A stretch of DNA of 47,647 nt from Pholiota molesta (taxonomy: Eukaryota; Basidiomycota; Agaricomycetes; Agaricales; Strophariaceae), in the NCBI GenBank assembly GCA_014925825.1, contig JACGCK010000299.1:1-47647 (forward strand), given 5' to 3'. The stretch's first letter is position 1. Every line of letters begins with the position of its first letter. The notes beneath the pieces were generated by a model. The model had not been told where the DNA came from, made no database searches, and was given only the letters and a program-made list of their open reading frames with translations. The position numbers were made by a program, and so were the translations under genes. Positions 31,493 through 41,900 of this stretch are shown one piece after another.

Positions 31493-33460
31493 TCACTGCT
31501 CCCGAATCGTCCATGGATCCTCCTCCCGCCCGCTCTCCTGCCCACCCCTCCCCGCCGGCGGCGTCACGAGCCGCACGTCCGCCCACGCAGGCGAGTGCCC
31601 CGGCGCGAACGGCGCATCGTCCCCCTCCGCGTCCGCGTCCCCCAGATCGCGCGCCGTCAGCACCGCGCCCGACGCCAGCCCCGACGACACCTCCGGGATC
31701 GTCGTCAGCGGCTTCTTCAGCACGGGCGGCGGCTTGCGGTGCGGCGGCGGCGGGGGCACGCGGCGCCCATTATTGCCGTTGCCATTCGCACCACGGGCGG
31801 GGACCGGCGGCGCCGCGGGGTCGCCGAGGTGCGCCGCGATGTCCCGGTACCGCGCGCTGCGCGTGCGCCACATCGGGCGCCCGCCGCCCGCGGCCTCGTC
31901 CATCTCCGGGGGCAGCGGGAGATCGGCCATGCTTTCCGCGCGCTCGCGCTGGCGGCGGCGGCGGCGGCGCCACCACCAGAGGAGCGCGCAGAGGCCGAGG
32001 AGGCCGAAGAGCGCGCAGACGATGCCGATGGCGGTGGAGAGTCCGGCCGGTTTGGAGGAGGTGGCGGAGGCAGAGACGGCCGTTGGGGTTGGGAGGAGGG
32101 AGGATGAGGAAGAGGATGTGGGTATAAGAATAGGTGATGTATCGGTGGGCGTGTCGGTATCTGTAGTAGTGGCAGTGTCGGTAGTGGTGGGAGCTGTAGA
32201 TTCGGAGACGGTGTATCTGCGGAAAGCATTGTTTTGTCAGCACGCGATTCGAAAGCTATAAAAATCGCGAGTGCGTCCCGCGAGGAAAATAATAAAACAT
32301 CTAAAAAGTTCCCCAAATTCCGAAAATGGCGACAAAGACAAAAAGCGATAAAGTGACAACCACTGCGTTGATGGTAGGAGAAAAATAGAACGTTAAAAAT
32401 AGTAGGGCGTCCAAGAGAGACAGATGCCTCGCCCGTCGTCACAGTAGGTGATGTACAGAATATTATCAAGCATACGACCGAGAGATAACCTTCAATGAGC
32501 GTGGCTAGCACGTCGTGCACAAATACAGTGCAGAGGCCCATCGTATCCCGAGGGGATATGAATCACGACACACAGAAAGCTCGGAAATGGTGTGGAGAGA
32601 CGGATGAGCCAATTGACATATCAGAGATGGGACATCGCAGCCTCCATTCTCGCGAGCACGAAATAAATAAACGTCAAAATGACACTTAAACTCCAAACCG
32701 GTTGTAACCCGCGGGCGCACACGAACGGGGGATAAACAGAATAGGAGAGCAAGGCGCGAACAGATGGGTAAAAAAACCGAGTCAACGCAACACGGATGGC
32801 ATACGTGCCCATTCTTCGCCGTGAAGTTAGAAAACCCGTATTCGGAACGTGTCACGGGCACGTTGGATAATGAAAAGGAAAGAGCGGAAGAAAATATTGA
32901 ATGACGTACAGTAATCCGTCAACGATCGCAAGGTTCTCGCCAACGCCAACCGACACGGTGAGCGTATGCTCTACATTGTCCAACCCGACGCTGGACCAGA
33001 CGACTTGGGACTCTGCCGTCTCGGGGCTGTTCTCTACCACTGGTTGGCTGCGGTCGCGCAGACTGACGAGTACGGGTGGCAGTTCGTCGAGCGTGATGAG
33101 GGTGTTGACGCGGTACGGCCAGAGTGGTGACATGTAGTATATCGCAGTACCTGTTTAGCAAAATCAATGACCATTGAGTTATTCAGATTCGTGCTGCATT
33201 GTACAGACAGTCAAGGGAGATAAGCACTTACCGGTGAATGTTAAGGTCGCCGTTGCTGTAGGGTCTTCCGTGGACATATGCTCCCCTCCAAAGTCGAGGG
33301 GATCGGGATCAGAATGCGTCCAGCTTGAAGGTGGGTTGTACACGATGCTTAGGTCGCTGTCGTCCAAAGTCATGTTGAAGTCCGCATTAACTGCGGTCAA
33401 AACACAACACCAGAGGAGCACAGTGAGCAGCCTGAGAGGTATACGGTGGGCCATCGCCAT
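31493..33460 (-). CDS. Single-pass membrane protein with extracellular beta-type domain
   Basis: Three exons (33232-33460, 32910-33150, 31493-32216) sum to 1194 nt, or 397 aa. A signal peptide (MAMAHRIPLRLLTVLLWCCV) starts the protein. The extracellular part follows a pattern I associate with many uncharacterised Agaricomycete surface proteins: DSDLSIVYNPPSSW, FGGEHMSTEDPTATATLTFTG, TAIYYMSPLWPYRV, and LTVSVGVGENLAIVDGLLYTV. A Ser/Thr-rich stalk (TTTDTATTTDTPTDTS) leads to one membrane helix (AIGIVCALFGLLGLCALLWWW), an arginine-rich stop-transfer (RRRRRRQRER) and a Pro- and Gly-rich cytosolic tail of about 150 residues. The function is unknown; a wall-sensor or adhesion role would be inference. 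The start at 33460 is preferred over an in-frame ATG at 33538 because it places the signal peptide at the N-terminus. Intron 2 is unusually long (about 693 bp). Confidence 0.8.
32217..32909 (-). other. Unusually long intron in the membrane-protein gene
   Basis: GTACGT at 32909 and TCCGCAG ending at 32217 join DGLL to YTVSES in frame. At about 693 bp it is more than ten times the typical intron length here. Open frames inside are short and unrecognised, and no terminal inverted repeats were found. It may carry an old insertion or an unannotated small exon or RNA. Confidence 0.6.
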
Positions 33461-33973
33461 GGTGGGGTGCAGCAAAGCCCCGCGCATGCCCTGCGCCGCC
33501 GTCGAGAGCGTTGGTGGGAAGGGTGGTGATAGTAGCACGCCAAGCTTCGAACGGTGTTTGGCAGAACCTTGGCAAACCGCCCGTCCGCGTCAGGTACACA
33601 CACTACCACGCTCCTCGTCTCCTCCATAACTCCCACAATTTATTTTTATTGCGTAGGTCGATGACCAGCTGCGCATGGGAATCAGGCTGGTTTATTCTAA
33701 TTTTCAGTTGCCTACGTGTTCAATGGAGTTCGCCGTCATCGCTAGCTCCAGAGCTTGTATACTTGTCCCGGACGGCCCGTCGAAGCGTCAAGCCAACGTC
33801 TAATCAAACCCAGCCGCAATGCAGGTGGAAGACAGTTATCAAGACTTCTGCCACCGAATCGAGAAGAATGATCACGCGAAATCGTACTTCGATGCCACAA
33901 GGAAGAAGGAGTGATTGCATAACTGACCGTCTGTTTAAAATTGGGTGCACTCGAGGACCCCCGAAATTTCACT
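33461..33973. other. Upstream region of the membrane-protein gene
   Basis: No gene is recognised. A plus-strand frame of 154 codons (33511-33975) partly overlaps the 5' leader of the opposite gene and has no domain. Confidence 0.45.
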
Positions 33974-34400
33974 AAGAGGTATGTTTTGTGTCCGGCTCAA
34001 TTCCGGCTAGAAATGGTTCGCTGCAGGGGGCGGAGGTATGTTTCGAATCTGGCCAAAAACCGCCCAATTTGGGCTCGAGGTATGTTACAAAAATCCGGCC
34101 AAAAGGTGGCCATTGAAGCTTGAAGGGAGGTATGTTCAATAATCCGGCCATGGACTGAGAATTTTTTTGAGACCTTGAACACCGACCATCGTCGAGAGAT
34201 TCCCGCAAGAAAAGCATGAAGCACCACACACCATCCCACTTTCTTGCTTCCAACTGGTTTGTTGACGCTCTACACAGATTAGTTTCGCTAATTTTATGCT
34301 TTTCAAGGGTCTGGAAATTTTTTTAGCTATGTTTCAATAGTCCGGCCAAAAAACAGACCCACCGAAGGTATGTTTTGATAATCCGGCTAAAATTTTCTCA
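33974..34400 (+). repeat. Array of GGTATGTT...CCGGC units
   Basis: Six imperfect units share GAGGTATGTT followed after 4-8 bases by ATCCGGC(C/T)nAAA. They start near 33976, 34033, 34077, 34126, 34327 and 34366. The first four are spaced about 45-57 bp apart. The gap between the fourth and fifth holds about 190 bp of unrelated sequence. No coding frame crosses the array. It lies downstream of the COPI gene and upstream of the membrane-protein gene. Confidence 0.75.
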
Positions 34401-34982
34401 AAGTCGAAAAAAATCAATCCTCTGAGCGGACTTTCGGGGGTCCCTGCACACGAAGGGACTAATGCTCCCACACAGCATATTTTTATCTGTGGGAGCTTGG
34501 TGGGAGCGTGCTGGAGTCCAGTGCGGTCATCGCCAACAAAAGCTTGACGAGCTTGAGCATTTCTCGAGCGGGAAAAGCACACCGCACTAAATTGTTCATA
34601 GCGAAAAGGACATTACAACAGATCAAGGCTGTAATGAAAATCTTAAGAAGCATCTTCAGGTCGAGGCTAAACATATAGATAGTGAATTGACTTTGATTAC
34701 TTACATGCTAATGATTGATTGTATAACACGATTGATACTGCAGAGGGCGGATTTCATACTATCAACAACTAACGTTATCGGTCGTTATGAGTTCAGCATT
34801 GCGAAGGCTCGTGTGCAAGTTGTGGAAGGAGGAGGCCCGCAAGACCCAGATTTACAGCAAAGGAACAGAATTGATTAAAAAACGCGAAAGAAAATACAAC
34901 ACCACAGGGTACGATCCATCCAAGTAAGAACAAAGCAAAGCATTTACGACGCATCTACAAGGACACTCTCCGCTATAAAACA
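34401..34982. other. Intergenic, downstream of COPI beta' gene
   Basis: About 580 bp without a recognised gene. A small imperfect inverted repeat (GCTCCCACACAG ... CTGTGGGAGC) lies at about 34463-34496. Nothing else is evident. Confidence 0.45.
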
Positions 34983-37900
34983 TCAAGGCAGAGCGCCCGT
35001 TAGCACTGGATCCATCACACACGCGCATGCGGACATGGACTCACACGACGAGAGCAGCGTCTCCTCTCTGGCCAGCGCCTCTTCCCAGCCTTCCTCGAAC
35101 AGCTCTGGCTGCGTCGAAGGGTCCGCGATCGTAGCTGCGATCTTCGCCCGTTTCTTGTCGGTCAGGTCGGATTTCCATGCTGACACGACAGCCGGGGCCC
35201 GACTATAGACATGTTTAGATTAGACGACAACGGAAGGGCACGGATGGAAGGGACACAGACCTAGGAGCGTACGTGCGCGCGAAGAGCGCCGCCTCGGGCG
35301 TCCGCTGCGTCTTCTGCAGCAGGTCCACGCACGCACCCGCGTCGCCCAGCTGCAGCGTGATCGCAAACGCCAAGTTGTTCTGGCCCTTCTCCGCTACACA
35401 AGCCAAACCACCACGTCAGTCCCATACACAAATACAGGGAACACTCTACACGTACCTGCCTTCGCCGCGAGCGCGGCCAGCCCAGCCCGGTCCCCGATTG
35501 CCAGGAGGAGGAGCATCAGCGCGCTGAGGTCGCCCGCCTTGTCGAAGCTCTCGCGCGCGAGGTCGAAGCGCCACACCGTCAGCGCGCGGTCGCCGAGCGC
35601 TTTCCACTTCACCTCGGACTCGTTCTCGGGCACGGTGCGCGCGATCTCAACGGCGACGTCCAGGTCATCCAGGGAGAGCGCGAGGTCGAACTTGTGGTCC
35701 GGATCGGTCGTTACTTCGATTGCAAGCTCTTTCAGGTCTGCACACGAAAAGAAGGTGGATTAGATGAGATGTTTGATGTACTGTATGGAGTATGGATGCA
35801 GACCTCGTCCTTCCAAGAATCGGGCGACCTTGTTGAGCTGATCCTTCGGTAGCGTGGGCAGGATCTCGGCGGCGGCTTCCATTTCGCCCCTGAGGATGGC
35901 TGTTTGGTACTCGACGACATTAAGCGAGAGTGAGTAGCCGTAGATGTGCAGATCCTTGTCGGCCAGGTATACGCGGTTGTGAGCTGGGATATAGCCCAAT
36001 AGGTATAGTGCTCTGGAGAGAAGAAGACGAATACGTTAGAACGGCATGCCTGACGAAGAGATGGGTAGACGCACGTGTCAAAGGGACTGATGGTATATGA
36101 TTCAGTGCCAACGAAGTAGCACAGTCGGTTGGTGGCGGTGGTGTAGATGAAGCAGTCTCCGACCCATTTGGCAGACTTGACGCTGGAAAACGATAATCTC
36201 AGCACAGAGTAAAAATCATGCAGCATTACGGCATTACGCACCTTTCTGAAACGTCAGCAATGACTTCAAAAGCCTCCTCCACGCCCTCATCCGTGATCTC
36301 GGTGCCCTCTTCAAGTTTGGCGTTGTACGCATCTCTATCGAACCGCAGGATATAAAACGAATCCTCAGACGCGATGGCCACCAGCGAGCCCGTGCCCGAC
36401 CAGAACACATTCTTCGCATCGACGTCGATCCGCCTGACGATCTCGCCGGTCTCCCAGTCCCAGAACATGACGAAGCCATTGCCGCGCGCACCGAGCAGCG
36501 TCCCGCCGTACAAGCCCTCGACCGACCAGCTGCCCGCGCCCTTCATGCCGACGCCCGGGCGCTCCTTGAAGTTCTTGTACACCTTCAGCTTGACCTTGTT
36601 CTCGAGCACCGCGTACGTATTCGAGTCAGGCGCCCACGCGAACGAGATCCCGTTTCCGAAGCTCTTGTTCCGCCACGCCAGCGCGGTGTACGTGATGTAC
36701 TCGCCGTCGCCGACGACGGTCACGAAGCGGCCGTTCGGCGAGTGGATCAGCGACGTCGCGAAGATCTCCGTCGACCCGATCTCCTTCGTGGACAGCTGGA
36801 TGCGCGTGCCGTCCGTGAACGCCGCGCCGGGCGTGTCGTCGCTCGCCACGGACACCGTCTGCAGGTTCCCGGACAGCACGTCGTGGTTGCGCGTGTAGAT
36901 GAGCTTCCCGGACGGGTCCATGCTCAGCGTGGGCTCGTCGCGCCCGAGCTTGATGACGACGACGCCCTCGTCGAAGCCGACCGCGACCTCGTTGGCGTCT
37001 TTGCGGAGCGCGACGCACCATGCGCGCTCGAGGGCGTAGCTCAGTGTGTTCTCCACGCGGTACGTGCCGCTGTTCCAGATCTTCACTGTGCCGTCTTCGG
37101 ATCCGCTGATGATGATGGGCAGATTCGGGTGGAACACGGCGAAGGAGACGTTGTTCGTGTGGCCTTCCATCGTCTGTACGCAGCTCTTGCTGAGGTAGTC
37201 CCAGACCTTCACAGTCTTGTCGTCGCCAGTGGTGACGAGATATGGCTTGTCCGCGCCAGGGTAGAAGTCGACGTAGTTGACGCCCTTGTCGTGGGCCTCC
37301 ATCGTGAAGTTGGCCTGCGAAGATCCCAATGACCACATTTTGACGGTACGGTCGAGACATGCGGACACAAAAGTGTTGGCGTCTTTCGGGTTGAAGGCGA
37401 GGTTCATGATGTAGTGTGTATGTCCTTCATAAGTCTGCGCGATGTGATGTTAGTACTTGGGTATTCATAGTGACATATAGCTATGGTCAAAACGCTAGGC
37501 CACCTCAAACTTCTCCTTCAAGTGGCACGGCGAAGTGGGGCAGAGCAGATTCGCCACGCAAATAGGGTGATAAATCACTAGAATTCTGCCTGAAATCTGG
37601 CAAGGGATGTAGCTTGAATGCAGCCTCGTACACGGCGAATGAGAAGGCGGCCTGCGCCATGCCGCCAAACTTCATCCAAATTGCGATCCCACACCGCCAC
37701 TTGAGCGAAAAGCTCTAGCGGTCTAGCGTTTTGACAATAGCTGGAACGGGATACGTACCTGGATGTTCTTCCATCCCTTGTCCCAATCCCAAGCCTTGAT
37801 CGTCATGTCATCACATCCGGTCAGAACGATACTCGCCGTGGGGTGGACAGTGAGGCATCGAATGTAGTCCGGATGCGCTTCGAACGCAGCGACCTTTTCG

Positions 37901-38210
37901 TGGGTGTTGTAGTTGAATACCCGCAGCTGGAAGTCGTCGGAGCCAGCGACGAACCAGTTCTTGCGCGCGATGAACTTGACACACCGCACAGGGACCTCGG
38001 CAACTTCAAAGGTCTTGACGATGGCGCCCGTCTCGTGGTTGTAGATGTTGACCGTTCCGTTGTACAGACCGGTCAGGAGCCATGGCTCCGTTGGGTGGAA
38101 GTCGACACCTTTGACGCGGTCTGACCGGGAGAAGAGCTTTTTCTGCGCGGGTATTGATTGTTGAAACGTGTACTAATAGTTGGGGGACGTACATTGACTT
38201 CGAAGAGCAT
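34983..38210 (-). CDS. COPI coatomer subunit beta' (Sec27/COPB2)
   Basis: Coat protein of Golgi-to-ER retrograde vesicles. Its WD40 propellers bind dilysine cargo tails, and its alpha-solenoid pairs with alpha-COP. Eight exons (38193-38210, 37759-38142, 36242-37434, 36075-36182, 35804-36012, 35456-35737, 35261-35393, 34983-35202) sum to 2547 nt, or 848 aa, close to family length; every junction is in phase. The N-terminal propeller includes RSDRVKGVDFHPTEPWLLTG, WFVAGSDDFQLRVFNYNTHE, LTGCDDMTIKAWDWDKGW and SGSEDGTVKIWNSGTYRVE. A second propeller region (MDPSGKLIYTRNHDVLSGN) is followed by the solenoid (AILRGEMEAAAEILPTLPKDQLNKVARFLE, KWKALGDRALTVWRFDLARESF, NNLAFAITLQLGDAGACVDLLQK). The first exon encodes just six residues. 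Intron 2 (37435-37758) is long because a 255-bp inverted-repeat element sits in it. The gene is divergent from the chitin synthase. Confidence 0.96.
37483..37737. mobile_element. 255-bp MITE-like element in a COPI intron
   Basis: The ends share the exact inverted motif GTCAAAACGCTAG (37486-37498) and CTAGCGTTTTGAC (37723-37735). Weaker similarity extends to about 40 bp, including a TCAAGTGGC motif in each arm. The 5-base direct repeat TAGCT flanks it (37478-37482 and 37738-37742), consistent with a target-site duplication. It has no coding capacity. It is spliced out with intron 2 of the beta'-COP gene, which explains that intron's 324-bp length. It is unrelated to the 1.4-kb element at 1742. 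Confidence 0.75.
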
Positions 38211-38351
38211 GTTGTGCGGTGCTCGTCGTGGCTGACGACGTGGTCAATATGCAATGATAAATTTGGGATAAGTCACAAATAGCTGATAATAATCCTGTAA
38301 CACCAAGATATTTGACTACGTAATTCGTGCGGCGTGGGACGCCGGGCGCGG

Positions 38352-38690
38352 CTTGGCACTATGTGAAGGAATCCTATACTTACGTTCTGTAAAATCCCAT
38401 ACACTGGTGACAAAGGGAGGGTAATTAACACAATGTCATAAATTACCATAAAATGCTCGGAACACTTCTGACGTTTGCAGGGCAGTTCTACAATAGAATC
38501 CTTTGGAATGCAAGTGATCATTACAAGGGTTTGTTGAGCTGGAATCCTACGCGAGGAATTTGAGAGTTACAAGTCATTGGAAAGCTTGCGAAAACCCTAC
38601 AAATAAATTCCATTGTATTTTCTGTCTTGTAGCCATACAATCCCATTCAACACTGTAAAATTGGAAGAGATGTGTAAGAAATGTGTGAAA
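38352..38690. repeat. Dispersed repeat, member B
   Basis: Related over its length to 19138-19443 in the same orientation, with about 35 extra bases near 38407-38440. It occupies about half of the divergent promoter region between the COPI beta' and chitin synthase genes. It has no coding frame. Confidence 0.75.
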
Positions 38691-38900
38691 TACAGTCCGT
38701 AAAAGTGGCTGGCTGCCGCGCCGTGCCGCCAACGTGCCGCGCAAATAATACTTTAGCTAATAGCTGCTAACAGTTAGCGGGAGGGGTTCCCTGCCTGTGT
38801 CCCCCCACTTTTGTTGTCATCATCGTTTGCTCCTCGTTTCCCTTTCTTCCCCCCGCGTCGTTGTCGACGACGACAGCGTTCGTTCTTTTACTCCCTTCTC

Positions 38901-41900
38901 ATGGCTTCGAACCAAAATACCCAGGCCATCGCCTCGGGTGACCTGGTTGACCTCGTATCGTCGTCTGGGTCAGCAACGATCTACCCGTCTGACGACACCA
39001 TCCTCTCCGTCCTCCAAGCTCGCTTTCGTGCCGACCTCCCATACACTCGCATCGGCGCCGCGAATCTCATCTGCATAAATCCCTACAAGACCCTGGCCAA
39101 TGTCAATGATGTCAGTGCGAAGGACTATGAGGAGCAGTCGTACAGGGACACCAGTCTGCCCATGGTCGACTCGCCGAGACCACTGCAGCCACATTTATAC
39201 GATCTCGCGGCCAAAGCATACCTGCTAATGCAGCGGAGGGGCGAGTCGCAGAGTGTCATTGCGAGGTCAGCCCTCCCACAAATTTCCGTCGGCTTTTTCT
39301 AACACCGAGCAGAGGTATCACGGGCTCTGGAAAGTCCTCCAGTTTGCGCCTCTTCTTGAATCAGGTCATCCGACTATCGACACGGACGAAGAAAGAGGTC
39401 AAGCTCGGGAGCAGGTCAAGGCTCTCTCCACAGTCCTCGACTCGTTCGGCAATGCAAAAACTCTCATGAACCCCAATGCCTCTCGACACGGACGGTATCT
39501 TGAACTACATTTCAATGAACGAGGCAGCCTCAACGGAGCGAAAGTCCTCACTTTTGGCTTAGACAAGGGCCGTCTTAACAAGCTGACGCACGAAGAGCGG
39601 ACCTATCACGTTTTCTACCAATTTCTCTCTGGGTCAACGGCAGCAGAACGCGACATGTTCAATCTCGAAGACATGTCGGACTACGCCCTCCTTGCCACAT
39701 CAGGGTGTTACCGTCTTCCGTCGGGCCCCTTCAGCGACGATGCCATTGGGATGACTGAGCTGCGCGCCGCCATGCGCACCCTCGGCTTCAAGCTCAAACA
39801 CATGACGTCTATTTTTAGCCTTGTCGTTGCCATCCTCCTTCTCGGCAACATTGAGTTCGCGGAGGGCGATGCTCATGACGTCTCCGCCAGCATCAGCAAT
39901 CCTCATGTCCTCGATCAAGCAGCGAGGTTGTTGGGCGTGCCAGCGGAAGATCTCAGCCAAATCCTCACGAACAAGACCAGCTACGTCCGAAAGGAGCTCT
40001 TCACCGTTCTCCTGAATGCTGAGCAGAGTTCGCGGCAACGGGACCAGTGCGTGCGCGATCTATATGCGATTCTCTTCGCGTGGGTCGTTGAGACGTGCAA
40101 CCATCGTTTGGCACCAAGCCTGAAGGACATCCCCCAAATCATCCTTTTCGACCAGCCTGGATTCCAGACACGCGGTCCTGCGGGCACAACGTCCATGTCC
40201 CTTTCCGGCACCCAGCCCCTTATTTCAGCATACGGCCAGAACGGCTTCGAGGAGTTCAACATCAACTTTGCTGACGAGCTTTTGCATTCCTACATTCTTC
40301 GAAACACATTCGAAAATAGCGTGGGATTCAACGCCCAAGTTACGAATGACGGTCTTACATTGCCGAACGTGTCGACGATGGATAACGGAGCGTGTATCGA
40401 GCTGCTCCGGGGCGCCCAACTTAGCGAGAGGTCCCAAAAGAAGCCCGGTGGTCTTCTTGGTATCATCAACAAGGCGTGCTCCTCTTACAAATCTGGCAAG
40501 AGCGGCGATGGTAGGGATGACGAGCTGCTTCAGGATCTGTCTTCCAAATTTGGGGTCCATTCTTCGTTCGCCACTAGCCCCGGAACGGGCACTGCCGCCG
40601 ACCGCCGTCAGTTCGGTATCAACCACTACGCAGGCACCGCCCAATACGACGCGACCAGCTTCATCGAGAAGGACGCCGACCTGCTCGACTCGGCCTTCGT
40701 GTCGCTCCTGCGCAACTCGTCCGAGCAGTTCGTGTCGAAGCTTCTTTCTGGCCCCAGTCTCGCGGCGGAGAAGCACAGCAAGGATGACACCATCATTGTG
40801 CAGGCGCAGGTCTCCTCGCGGCCTCTCAGGCAGCCTAGCCTCCCTGCAGAGGGAGACGAGCACCCCAAACTAGACCCCACCAAGACCTACCCGGTCACCG
40901 CCCAAATCAACTTCACCCTCTCCGAGCTCTTCGCGTCGCTCGAGCGCACGAAGCTGTGGACGGTCTCCTGCATCCGCCCAAACGACTCTGGCTCGCCGAA
41001 CTCGTTCGACAAGCGCCGCGTCAAGGCGCAGATCCGCAGCCTGCTCCTGCCGGATCTGGTCTCGCGCAAGAGCACCGAGTTCGTCGCGGACTACGAGATC
41101 GCCGCGTTCTGCGACAAGTACGTGCCGACGATGCGCGGGAGCGAGGAGGAGCGCGTCATCCAGTGCGCGCGGGCGCATGGGTGGCGCGAGGGCGTGGACT
41201 ATCTGTGCGGCCACCAGATGATCTGGCTCGGGTATGCTGCGTGGAAGACGGTCGAGGACACGCTGCGCGCGCAGGAGAAGCCCTTGAGCGGAGGGTCGAG
41301 GGAGGGCGAGGATGATGGTGATGTGGACGACAACACAGACTTTACGCACGGCAATGAGGCTCTGGCACCACCGTCGCTCGGCGGATACTACGGAGACAGC
41401 GCGGACAATCTACTCCTTAACAGGACAGCGGCTGATGGGTCGAGATATCAGGACGCAAATGCTCAATATGGCAGCGGCGGGCTGAGAACGCCCAATACTC
41501 CTTATGGCGGCAAAGGCTTTTCGGACAACGAGGACGCTTGGGGCTCGGATTACGACAAGAAGGGTAGCGGCAGTCCGGAAGTGTTGCCATACAGCTCTAG
41601 TGGCGGCGGAGGGGGCGGAGGCGCGAAGGAACTGGGTGCAGGGATGGTCGTCAAGGACGCGCCGAACGCCGTCGAGGAGCTCCCAACGACGTCGGCGCGG
41701 AAGTGGTGGCTCCGTCTGGTCTGGCTCACAACATGGCCGGTACCGAGCTTCCTCCTGCGCGTCGTCGGCCGCATGAAGCGCCCGGACGTCCGCCTTGCCT
41801 GGCGCGAGAAGGTCACGATTTTCTGGCTCATCTTCCTCTTCAACGCGATCGTTATCTTCTATATCATCGAGTTCGGCCGCCTTCTATGCCCGAACTTCGA

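Noticed and set aside
36742..37332. 196-codon plus-strand frame
   Set aside because: It is antisense to the beta'-COP WD40 exon, whose minus-strand frame is clearly the real one.
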